Shown: positions 56,731-64,000 of the stretch, piece by piece
How positions within the stretch are numbered: the stretch's first letter is position 1
Layout of the letters: every line of letters begins with the position of its first letter
Assembly: GCA_030435675.1 (NCBI GenBank)
Contig: CM059624.1
Span: 4,116,769-4,180,768, forward strand
Direction: 5' to 3'
DNA length: 64,000 nt
Origin: Steinernema hermaphroditum
Taxonomy: Eukaryota; Nematoda; Chromadorea; Rhabditida; Steinernematidae
Translations under genes and position numbers: made by a program
Notes under the pieces: model-generated
The model's database searches: none
The model's input: only the letters and a program-made list of their open reading frames with translations
What the model was told of the DNA's origin: nothing

Positions 56731-56803
56731 CGTGACGCCTCGGAGCCATTCGTTGGTCCTCCTGCTAGACAGGAGGACCAACGAATGGCTCCGAGGCGTC
56801 ACG
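56731..56803. repeat. Perfect 34-bp inverted repeat (hairpin) at a LINE fragment boundary
   Basis: Left arm 56731-56764 starts CGTGACGCCTCGGAGCCATT; the right arm 56770-56803 is its exact reverse complement, with a five-base loop (CTAGA). The right arm is the start of the LINE-like coding fragment, so the left arm is an inverted duplicate of it. Confidence 0.95.
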
Positions 56804-57055
56804 AAGGTGAAGGACATCGTCGAAGCGGCGAGAAGACGGAAGTGGAACTTCGCCTGGAAGTTGGCGAACGGAAGCCCGGTGAAGTGGTACAATCGACTCG
56901 AGGAATGGTGCCCGCCTGTGAAGAGACCTCTCGGAAGACCTCGGACCCGATGGAGCGATGACTTAACGAAGAAAGTAGGCAGCAGAAGATGGCGACACCG
57001 AGCGAAACAAGAAACCAAGCAGCGATGGTTAGATTTGGGGTGCGACAACGTGTAA
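56770..57055 (+). mobile_element. 3' end of a non-LTR (LINE) retrotransposon ORF
   Basis: The frame after the hairpin reads RRTNEWLRGVTKVKDIVEAA, then KWNFAWKLANG, RLEEWCPP, GRPRTRWSDDLTK and RWLDLGCDNV to a stop. The order R-R-T...V-x-D-I, W-x-x-A/G, E-W-x-P, G-R-P-x-x-R-W-x-D-D is typical of the extreme C-terminus of the reverse-transcriptase polyprotein of LINEs. No upstream RT motif (YxDD) is present, so this is a 5'-truncated insertion, the usual form of dead copies. Confidence 0.8.
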
Positions 57056-57506
57056 TATGTTAGATATCGCAATCAAATTCGTAAATTCATGGATGCTATC
57101 AGCTTTCGATTTACACGACGTGCTCGCGATTAAGCAAGGTGAGCCTATCATTATGTATGGAACACTTATATCATCGGGTGTGTGCATAATTTGGAGTCTA
57201 TATGCATTTTCCTAGTCCCGGAATTCGAAGTCTAGGACCCAAATTAAAGATAAATTTCGCATCGAGACCAAAAAGAACTGTTCGGGATCGGTTTGGTTGG
57301 ATACTGATAGCTCTATAGTGTCTTCTTTGGCACTGCATCGCTACTTACGAAATCTATGACTTGGAACTAAGACGGATATAGCTTTATCGGTGGAAGAAAT
57401 GCTAAAGCATTGCAAGGAACATTCACACACTGTAATTACACATCGTCATCTATATAACGTTAAACATAATAACTGTGGCCTAGTTGCTTATTCACTAGTC
57501 CCGACA

Positions 57507-57863
57507 ATGGATTCGGTTCCTTTTAAGTTCTGTACCTCTGTTGCCGACGTTCTTTTGTGGTCCAAAGATAAGCCATACATTGGTGAGCTGAAGACATTCT
57601 TCAAGTTAGTAGACCCGTTAGGAATTCGAATCTGGAAAGCAGCTTTCTCAACGCAAGTGGCGAGTATACTGACGGCAGCTGCGAAAGCTTTATATGCAAT
57701 GTCGGACGACTTCCAGCAAAAAAAACAGCAAATACAGATTTTGAGAAACGGCGGCCAGAGTCTTACGGAGATGCAGATTCAACTTCTTAAAGACCTACGC
57801 AAATACCATGTGGAAGTAAGTTTCTGGGCGGTCATCGGGGAATTGGACAAGTCTCTTAAATGA
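57507..57863 (+). CDS. Short orphan-family protein (MDSVPFKFC), member 3
   Basis: 118 aa from ATG 57507, chosen because all relatives start at the equivalent Met. The sequence begins MDSVPFKFCTSVADVLL; then FFKLVDP, IWKAAFSTQVASIL, a charged, Gln-rich helix (QQKKQQIQIL), LKDLRKY and a C-terminal amphipathic end (GELDKSLK). Predicted mostly helical, no signal peptide or membrane span. A GTAAGT lies within codons near 57813 but the open frame reaches a family-like C-terminus without splicing. AATAAA at 57919-57924. Function unknown. Confidence 0.75.
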   Translation: MDSVPFKFCTSVADVLLWSKDKPYIGELKTFFKLVDPLGIRIWKAAFSTQVASILTAAAKALYAMSDDFQQKKQQIQILRNGGQSLTEMQIQLLKDLRKYHVEVSFWAVIGELDKSLK

Positions 57864-57918
57864 CGTGGTACACCTTTTGTTGCTTTGTATATTGGTAATT
57901 CCATTTACCACCGAACGT

Positions 57919-57924
57919 AATAAA
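57919..57924 (+). terminator. Poly(A) signal of orphan-family member 3
   Basis: AATAAA 56 bp downstream of the stop codon. Confidence 0.5.
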
Positions 57925-58164
57925 ATGCTAACCTTAATCAAAGATCGTCCAGTGATTCGTCACACATAGCCTAAAGCACTGAATTCGACTAACCGCGGTA
58001 CAATTTCAGGTTCATTTTTGCGTTCTCATATATTTTCTCTCGTTAAGTTTGCGTGCAGCCGATCTTCCCATCGATCTGCACGTGTCAGATGTAAACCTTA
58101 TCAAATGGCGCAGTTAGCCAACAAGTGTAAAGGTAAAACACACACATATTTCAGTAAAATACGT

Positions 58165-59359
58165 TTATGATGATAAATACACAGAATGAAGAATAAGAAT
58201 GGTATGTACTGCTTGATGGTGTTGATAGTGTGGCGCATCCTTCGAACCACAAACCCGTAATACAGGAGTCGGAAACGGCGATCGTAGTCGGTACGGCTGA
58301 ATCCGTGGTGCGTATGAGTAACGAATTGGGTGAGAATCAGCCGGTGGACGTGGAGAATATGAAAAGCGATGACCTGAATATACTTATAAACACGAAAAGC
58401 TGTTAGAAAATACCTTACCATTGAACCAACATGGTCATTGGCTAAATTATTGTAATTCACCATCGGAATCCGTACCGATTCGCGAATCCATGGCTACTGT
58501 CAATTTGATCTGAAAGACGAAGATTTGAAGGGAAGTAAAGAAACATACTCTAAAAAAAGTTTCTAAAATTAAGACATAGAAATGGAAACAAACATGAAAA
58601 TGTATCGGTATGAAAAAACCGATGAGTGAGGAGCTTCCTGCACAAAAGTGTACTCATAAAATCAACATCCTTGAAGAGCTTTTTCTAGTTCATGAAAACA
58701 GAGACAAAATGTGAAAAAATGACCCTACCGATACACTAAAAGTATGACTGCTCGAGGCCGTATGCTACCAAGTCGTGGAGACTTCCAAGTCCTCTTCATT
58801 TTGAAGTGAAATCTGCGTGTCTTACGGAAATCAACAGTCATAATAAACATAACCCGTTTTCAAATTAATAACAATGCACACAGAGGCTGCGAATTGTTGT
58901 TTTTTTAAACTTTTGGTTGTTTTTAATTGCTAGGAAGCTGGAAATCACCTGCTGTGCAGAAGTTGATGGATCAGACCTAGTCGTGGTTCTGTTTGTGGCA
59001 GTGAAGATATGCTGTCTGCAGATAGGACAGCTTTCATGCTGAAGTAGCCAAGAATCGCTGCAGTCCTTGTGTAAGAGTAGTTACCTGTACTAAAGCGTGC
59101 TCATAAAATCGCCGGCCTTGAAGCTCTCCAGGCAAACTGGGCATTTGACGTCGAGGTCTTACGGCGACGAGGTGTTTTTGTCGTCGACGCTCTTCGGTTT
59201 GTTCCTGTCGATGCCTATAAATTCTGTATGAGTTCATTGTAAAGGGGGGGGGGGGGTTATTTCGTAACGCCTAATGTGGTAGTAAATAATACAACCACAG
59301 GAGGAAACCGCTACAACAATGAAGACAACAGCGATGATCATGGGAATTTCCAACGCAGC
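58165..59359 (-). pseudogene. Decayed membrane-anchored RING-H2 E3 ligase (GRAIL/RNF13-like)
   Basis: After an AAAATTCCAG acceptor (59360) the minus strand reads a membrane span (LEIPMIIAVVFIVVAVSSCG, then CIIYYHIRR), the juxtamembrane RQEQTEERRRQKHL, a RING start (DLDVKCPVCLESFKAGDF) and a RING end (LHKDCSDSWLLQHESCPICR, then QHIF). This order matches PA-TM-RING ubiquitin ligases of endosomal membranes. Lesions: a one-base frame change plus TAA before the first Cys pair (about 59161) and TAG and TAA in the middle of the RING where the Cys-x-His ligands should be (about 59080-59095). A 13-C run interrupts the segment after the membrane span. Two tail exons (58509-58461 and 58373-58165; Pro/Tyr-rich, e.g. 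FSYSPRPPADSH) remain in phase. No PA-domain exons were found upstream. Confidence 0.6.
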
Positions 59360-59460
59360 CTGGAATTTTTGTGCTCTTTGTGCTCTTCAAAATAAGCCTA
59401 AACACAGCCCAAAATTTTTCATTAATTTACACCTATTTTGTTTTTGCTTATTCCCTAAAA

Positions 59461-59505
59461 TGACCACATCTTCGGGTCCTGCAACGATGTCGCCCCAAAA
59501 ATTAA
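59461..59505. repeat. Dispersed repeat fragment, second copy at about 60905-60950
   Basis: Both contain TCTTC[GA]GGTCCTGCAACGA followed by TC[GC]CCCCAA and an A/T-rich TTAAAA end. The flanks are unrelated. Confidence 0.5.
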
Positions 59506-59890
59506 AAATACATCGAGATTCGCCCCTAACGATCATAATCCCGAAGTTTCATCCAAATCCCGTCGCACTATAAAACATTACAGGAGCAACGAACCGTTCA
59601 AAAATGAGCGAATTTGACGCTTTCGTGTCGGCTGTAAATAGATTAAAAATTAAAATTTACCGAGGCACACTAAGAGCAACACCTATTTTCTATTGAATTA
59701 GTTCTTTTCGGAAAACCGTTTGAGAGAGGTGCGTTTAACTTGTAAAGTACTCGTACAATGGGTCGCGCTTTTTTCAGATTTTATTTTCTCTCTAACTTTC
59801 TACGTACTTTTACACTGGGAATATTTTCTACGTTATTAAGTTTCGATCGCGTTCATTCTTCTTCCCGATTAGTTACTGAATCAAACTTAC

Positions 59891-60535
59891 CGACCGCGCC
59901 AACGACGTTCCCGGTGTAGTAGATGTGCCTCACAATGTAGGCGTAGACCAGGAACGTTCCGGTGAACGACCCGATCATTTGCACATCGGTTGTGATGCGC
60001 AGGGCACCACAGGCCGGCTGGGTCGTGTTGAACGACGGCGCGAACTTCCCCGGGTAGACTTCATAGTCGCACCACGGGGAGACGGTGAGCAGGAAGCTGA
60101 GGACGGCGTACATGTAGATGACGCTGGTTGTCATCTAAAAATGTTTCCTCAGAATTGCCTGGAAATTTTGGTCACCTTGGCGCCTTGTTGCAGTTTATTT
60201 CGAGCCGCATCACTGCAAGCTCGAAGCTAAGGAGCGCCTCCACGCGCGTGCTCAAGGTGAAAACCTTGAAAAGTGTGGAGGCGACGTGGAGGCCGTCCAA
60301 TCGTGCATGAGGCCACTTAGAACAGGGCCCGGGACCGCGGCCATCTACACAACTCCAATGTGCACCATTAGGCGGTACACTTCGCAGGCGCTGTGCTTTT
60401 TAATCAGGATCTAAAGTTATGTATTTGCCAATGCACAAGCGATCATTCTAAACGTACATAGAGCACACGACCGTAGAGAGAAGTGCCGAGCAGTCCAATG
60501 AGAACGAAGAGCGCACCAGCGAACGTGCTAAGCAT
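59891..60535 (-). CDS. Partial multi-membrane-span receptor (first three exons)
   Basis: Minus-strand exons 60535-60458, 60410-60351 and 60134-59891 join in phase 0: MLSTFAGALFVLIGLLGTSL then GRVLY (first span), ILIKKHSACEVYRLMVHIGV, then MTTSVIYMYAVLSFLLTVSP (second span), an extracellular loop with NTTQPACG, and a third span (MIGSFTGTFLVYAYIVRHIY), ending at a GTAAGT donor in phase 1. Preceded by a CTACATTTCAG acceptor. The short loop with C-x-V-Y-x-x-M resembles nematode SRT/SRX-class receptors. The remaining spans were not found before the RING exons downstream, so the gene may be truncated. The exon 2 donor (GTGTAG) is weak. Confidence 0.5.
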
Positions 60536-61391
60536 ATTGACGATTGCAACTGAAATGTAGGAACGAAAATCGTAAACCGTTATGCAAAAAAGAAACTCTT
60601 CAGTAAAGGAACCAACTTTTTTAATTCATGTTCTTTGATAAAAGCGATTGTCCACGTTCTACATGACAATCGGGTGAAGTGGCAGTTGGGCGACAGTGTA
60701 GTGAGGCCACATCCTCTGTTTTTATTACAAAATTAACACCGTTTATGGTAGGTGTAAAACGTGGACATGGATATGGACATGGGAAACCATGGATCAGGGT
60801 GATCGGAACATCGCTTTTTTACCCATGGACACTCATGGATAGCCTGTAACACAGCTTTGCGAGAGTTTTCATCTGGATTTATTTCCTTTTTTCGTTTTTT
60901 GTGTAAAATGTCTTCAGGTCCTGCAACGAAATCCCCCCAACATTTAAAACGCAATGAACAATCTTATTGCCTAAGTTTCATCGAAATCGAGCAGCTGCAA
61001 ACCGCAACATTTTTGCAAAAACAAAATATAATTTCATAAAAACTGAACACTGATAGATTCTGTCACTGAAGAAAATGAAACTTACGTTGTTAGCGTGTTA
61101 ACCAACAACAGACACTAGCCAAATTCATGGAGGAAGTAGCTGACGTTAGAGCAGTGACAAAATCTAAAGAAATCGTATCTGTCAACGAAAAAAATGGATG
61201 CCCATCGTGGAAAATAGAGACGCAAGAAATATACGCGCATCCCCGTAGAAAGGCGTTTCCCGGTATTTTCATACCGGTTCCAAGTGATAATAGCCAAAAT
61301 TCCCGAAACCTCTTTTAAATTGGTGGATGAATTAACACGAAAGGCAAAAGTCGTCTTTTGATCGTGATTCCGAAGTGATTTTGAGCGTGAC

Positions 61392-61425
61392 TTTTTGTTA
61401 AGCATATTGGCAGGTCCAACTGAAA
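61392..61425. repeat. Duplicate of the receptor exon-1 5' boundary
   Basis: AAGCATATTGGCAGGTCCAA then CTGAAATGT matches 60530-60558 (AAGCATATTGACGATTGCAA, CTGAAATGT), i.e. acceptor plus the first codons on the minus strand. The following coding sequence is not conserved, so only the exon edge was copied or survives. Confidence 0.5.
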
Positions 61426-61484
61426 TGTGGAAGCATGTAAATCGTCATTCCAAAATCGTCACTGGTCACGCGCAAACATCCTAT

Positions 61485-62002
61485 CTTAGGTCCATAAAAG
61501 ATCCTGAAAGAAGCATTTTCAACTTCATAAACTGAATACTTTGACTTTAATTTACGAATCAATTTTAACACCGATTTTTTCGACGAAGGAAAGGAGTTTC
61601 CGATTGCGCACACTCCGCTCCAATCAATAACAGAAGCGGGGAAACGAAAAATTTTGTCCCAATCAGGTTGTGTAGTCGGGGACAGCGTGGCGAAGCCACT
61701 GGCTTTTGCTCCATTTCTTCCTTGTCGTCCAAAAGTCTCAAACGTATTGCATTTTCACGTTTCATTTCAGGAGGGTTTTCATTTGTTTTGGTGGCTCTCC
61801 GGGCAGAGAAGCATCTGTGCGGGACGCCAAATATTAATAATTTGTGCACAGAGAATTTTAATATTGAAAATTTGAAAAATTTGACATTGAATAGAAGAGC
61901 TAAACCGGGTTAACCGTGCATAAAAGATCTTTGAAAGAAGGATTTTGTGAACCTTATAAACTGGATACTTTGACTTTACTTTATGAATCGATGTTAACTC
62001 TC
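61485..62002. repeat. Direct repeat of ~90 bp, period about 428 bp
   Basis: Shared blocks CATAAAAGATC, TGAAAGAAG[CG]ATTTT, ATAAACTG[AG]ATACTTTGAC and GAATC[AG]AT[TG]TTAAC occur in the same order at 61492-61570 and 61919-61997. Confidence 0.65.
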
Positions 62003-62813
62003 ATAATGTATCTAATAATCTTCACATAATGTAATAATTTTGTCTTTCACACTGATAACTTTCATTACAACAAGACCAACGGTAAAAAATAACAGCACAC
62101 CAAGTGGATTACCGTATCTTCGGCCTGAACACCAGCTCCGACTCTTCCGATGAAGAGTGGTGATTTTCAATACTTGTTAACTTGATATGTTGTTTGAAAT
62201 GAAACGCGAAACGAGTACGAGACTATCACAAAGGTGAAAACCCACAAAAATCGGGCAAATAGATGGAAATTATTGTTGGCCTATTCGAAAAATTGCTACT
62301 CCTCTGCGAGGAGAACTCCAATTTCCGGAAATCGGCGCTCATTCGACGCGCATTTCGCCCAAAAAGGCTCAAACTGGCTTTCGAGAACATTTAAGAATTC
62401 GAGGAGAAGTTAAGAATTAAGGGCATGCTCGATATTGAATAACACAACTTACATTTATTGTAGAACGGCGCTCAGAGACTTCGACAGGCATTTGTTGAGA
62501 GTTCTGAAGACTCTGAAATTTATTCCGACTGATGAATACGAATCGAAAAACAACGTTCACGCGCCGACCACATGAATTCAAGTAGTCGGCGCCAGGGCGC
62601 ACGCAGCCGCGCTTTAATGGCATCATGCCGCATTGCACCCAATTAAAGGTCGATAACTGCGTGTTTTATTGCCCACCTTCAGGGTGGAAGGTGAACACAA
62701 GAACCACCTGTCTAACATCACGCATGGACGATGCAATTCCGAGGTCTGCGCGGCCAGGTGAAGCATGCCTCGACCAGATCAACGGTAACCACTCTGGACA
62801 CAGGAAGACCGCA

Positions 62814-62819
62814 TTTATT
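62814..62819 (-). terminator. Poly(A) signal of orphan-family member 4
   Basis: AATAAA on the minus strand 27 bp after the stop codon at 62846. Confidence 0.55.
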
Positions 62820-62845
62820 AAAAAATTTAGGACACTCGAAGGAAG

Positions 62846-63217
62846 TCATCTCAAAGCCGCGGACAACTCACTCAACAAGTGCATAATCTCACAGATCTTT
62901 TTAACATTTTGGACGTTTGTTCTCATCAGCTGAAAAATGCCACCATTCCGTGCCATACCGTTTCGAACAACTTGTCGCATCGCTGCTTCCTGTTGGCAAA
63001 ACATGGCCACAAATTCATTATCCCCATACTTCAACTCCTCTTTAACCTGCGATACTGCAGCAAGGACATGTTTCCGAAAACCGATCTTCCAGATACGACC
63101 TTTAGTAGGATGTGCAGCCTTAAAGAAGGATATCAGCTCTTGGATAACACCTTCTTCACGGGCAGCGATGAGAAGTTCGGCAATTGCATCACAGAAAGCG
63201 AAAGGGGCAGCATCCAT
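62846..63217 (-). CDS. Short orphan-family protein (MDAAPFAFC), member 4
   Basis: 123 aa from ATG 63217 (upstream in-frame Met at 63277 is not shared by the family). Begins MDAAPFAFCDAIAELLIAA; conserved LISFFKAAHP, RIWKIGFRKHVLAAV, a helical charged middle and a C-terminal LLSELSAALR matching the ends of members 3 and 5. No signal peptide or membrane span. It lies 232 bp downstream of member 5 on the same strand, a tandem pair. Function unknown. Confidence 0.75.
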   Translation of the reverse strand: MDAAPFAFCDAIAELLIAAREEGVIQELISFFKAAHPTKGRIWKIGFRKHVLAAVSQVKEELKYGDNEFVAMFCQQEAAMRQVVRNGMARNGGIFQLMRTNVQNVKKICEIMHLLSELSAALR

Positions 63218-63448
63218 TGTGAGGTAGTAGGTCGAAGATTGCGCACTGATTGGCTCTGATATAAAAATGAGAACCACAAAGTGCGAGAAGATGTGTGAAA
63301 CTTGATCGAATGGGAGCTAGAGGGAGCACTGATACTCCAACAGGGATCTCTACAATGTGCAATGCGTTTCTTTTTATGCAAATAGATAAACTGTTTAGCC
63401 ATTAACAACATAAACAATAATACAGCACTGTGCATACGTAAAACAAAG

Positions 63449-63796
63449 TCACCTCAAGGCGTCAATAAACTCCCGTACCGCCCTCACCGACTGTTCCATC
63501 TTCTCAAAGGCTTTGTCCGTTTCGTCATTACAAACATCGTAGGCGACATTATCGTGCATCGAAAGCTCTAGCTGTCGAATAAGGGCGTCCACCTTGCCAT
63601 ATGAAGTGTATCCAGTTCGATTGAGGCCCCCCAAGACGAATGTCATCCGCGTTCTTAAAGCGGCACGCCAAAGACTGGTTTTGACAATATCCGTTATATG
63701 GAGCATAGAAGAAAGAGTTCGGACATTGTCGATCTTCTCGGCTGTCACCAAAATCTCGGCAACAGCAGCGCAAAAAGCGAATGGGACGGAGTTCAT
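63449..63796 (-). CDS. Short orphan-family protein (MNSVPFAFC), member 5
   Basis: 115 aa from ATG 63796. Begins MNSVPFAFCAAVAEILVTA; then LSSMLHITD and SLWRAALRTRMTFVL at the position of the family's IWKAAF element, a polar helix, and the ending VRAVREFIDALR. Predicted helical and intracellular. The tandem neighbour of member 4 shares order and size but is well diverged, so the duplication is not recent or evolution is fast. No AATAAA was seen close to the stop. Confidence 0.75.
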   Translation of the reverse strand: MNSVPFAFCAAVAEILVTAEKIDNVRTLSSMLHITDIVKTSLWRAALRTRMTFVLGGLNRTGYTSYGKVDALIRQLELSMHDNVAYDVCNDETDKAFEKMEQSVRAVREFIDALR

Positions 63797-64000
63797 AGAC
63801 AAGTAGGTATAACGGAGATTGCGTTGAGAGAAAGAAGAAGTGGATGAGTGACACTCACAGTTCTGAAAGTGTCAAGTTGTTTATCTGGGGATAGCAAAGA
63901 CCTATTTTTATGTGTGAAATAGATCGATTAGAGAAGCATTCATGTGATGGCAACAGTAGAGGTAGTGAGTATACAGCTTGTGCTGAGTAATAGAACTATC

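Larger units (their letters stand above)
60536..62845. other. Gene-poor interval with local repeats
   Basis: No gene seen. About 61392-61425 duplicates the start of the receptor's first exon including its acceptor (AAGCATATTG...CAACTGAAATGT). A ~90-bp segment occurs twice (61485-61575 and 61913-62002). The GTCGGGGACAGCGTGGCGAA stretch near 61677 resembles TTGGGCGACAGTGTAGTGAG near 60686. Confidence 0.45.

Noticed and set aside
56630..56769. Extension of the LINE reading frame upstream of the hairpin
   Set aside because: The left hairpin arm is inverted LINE sequence and the region before it has no LINE motifs, so the true fragment begins at 56770.
58101..58463. 120-aa minus-strand frame with hydrophobic, receptor-like stretches
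   Set aside because: A different frame of the same DNA (58373-58165) joins in phase to 58509-58461 and forms a Pro-rich tail matching the RING gene's exon phases, so the hydrophobic frame is a shadow.
1..64000. CRISPR array, prokaryotic operon or phage features
   Set aside because: No regularly spaced repeats, ribosome-binding sites or uninterrupted prokaryotic coding; intron-rich genes show eukaryotic DNA.

Overview
This window is eukaryotic and almost certainly nematode. The protein-coding genes are split by very short introns, mostly 42-65 nt, with GTAAGT/GTGAGT-type donors and TTTCAG/TTTAG acceptors. TTTTCAG also sits just upstream of several start codons, as expected for trans-splice or 5'UTR acceptors. 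Two chemoreceptors look like the nematode SRE class, one gene is a clear WASP (wsp-1) orthologue, and two lineage-type paralogue families are present (F-box proteins and short proteins starting M-[DN]-x-x-P-[FY]-x-F-C). From memory the latter family recalls entomopathogenic nematodes (Steinernema), but that assignment is inference only. No tRNA, rRNA, SL RNA or CRISPR array was found by eye.

Layout. 1-8.4 kb: no convincing gene, only dispersed and tandem repeats, including a 67-bp exact direct repeat and a 126-bp tandem repeat. 8.4-12.1 kb: a ~1.9-kb tandem duplication holding two F-box-like genes. 12.4-14.9 kb: a six-exon WASP gene with WH1, a GTPase-binding region, proline-rich stretch, WH2, central and acidic parts. 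14.96-16.4 kb (minus): a secreted protein with about fifteen CC-led cysteine repeats. 20.9-23.0 kb: SRE receptor 1, with a MITE in its third intron. 23-36 kb: gene-poor, with a GC-rich island near 29.2-29.7 kb. 36.06-39.63 kb: an ATP-grasp enzyme gene, intact over seven exons but with a broken 5' end. 39.77-41.4 kb: a frameshifted coiled-coil gene that may be in an operon with the ATP-grasp gene, then a single-exon F-box-associated-like gene. 47.4-51.2 kb: a short-family gene converging on SRE receptor 2 (minus). 56-58 kb: two short-family copies in divergent orientation, one with a premature stop, on either side of a LINE 3' fragment that begins with a perfect 34-bp hairpin. 58.2-60.5 kb (minus): a decayed membrane RING-H2 ligase and the first exons of a multi-membrane-span receptor. 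62.8-63.8 kb (minus): two more short-family genes in tandem.

Functionally the window joins one housekeeping cytoskeletal regulator (WASP to Arp2/3) and one ATP-grasp ligase to rapidly evolving environmental-interface genes: chemoreceptors, a secreted cysteine-repeat protein, putative F-box substrate adaptors and the short orphan family. Gene birth and decay are visible throughout as tandem duplication, an opposite-strand paralogue pair, in-frame stops and frameshifts. Three neighbouring loci also carry apparent one-base indels, which could be real pseudogenisation or uncorrected assembly errors. Exon coordinates below were assigned by hand from splice consensus and reading-frame continuity.
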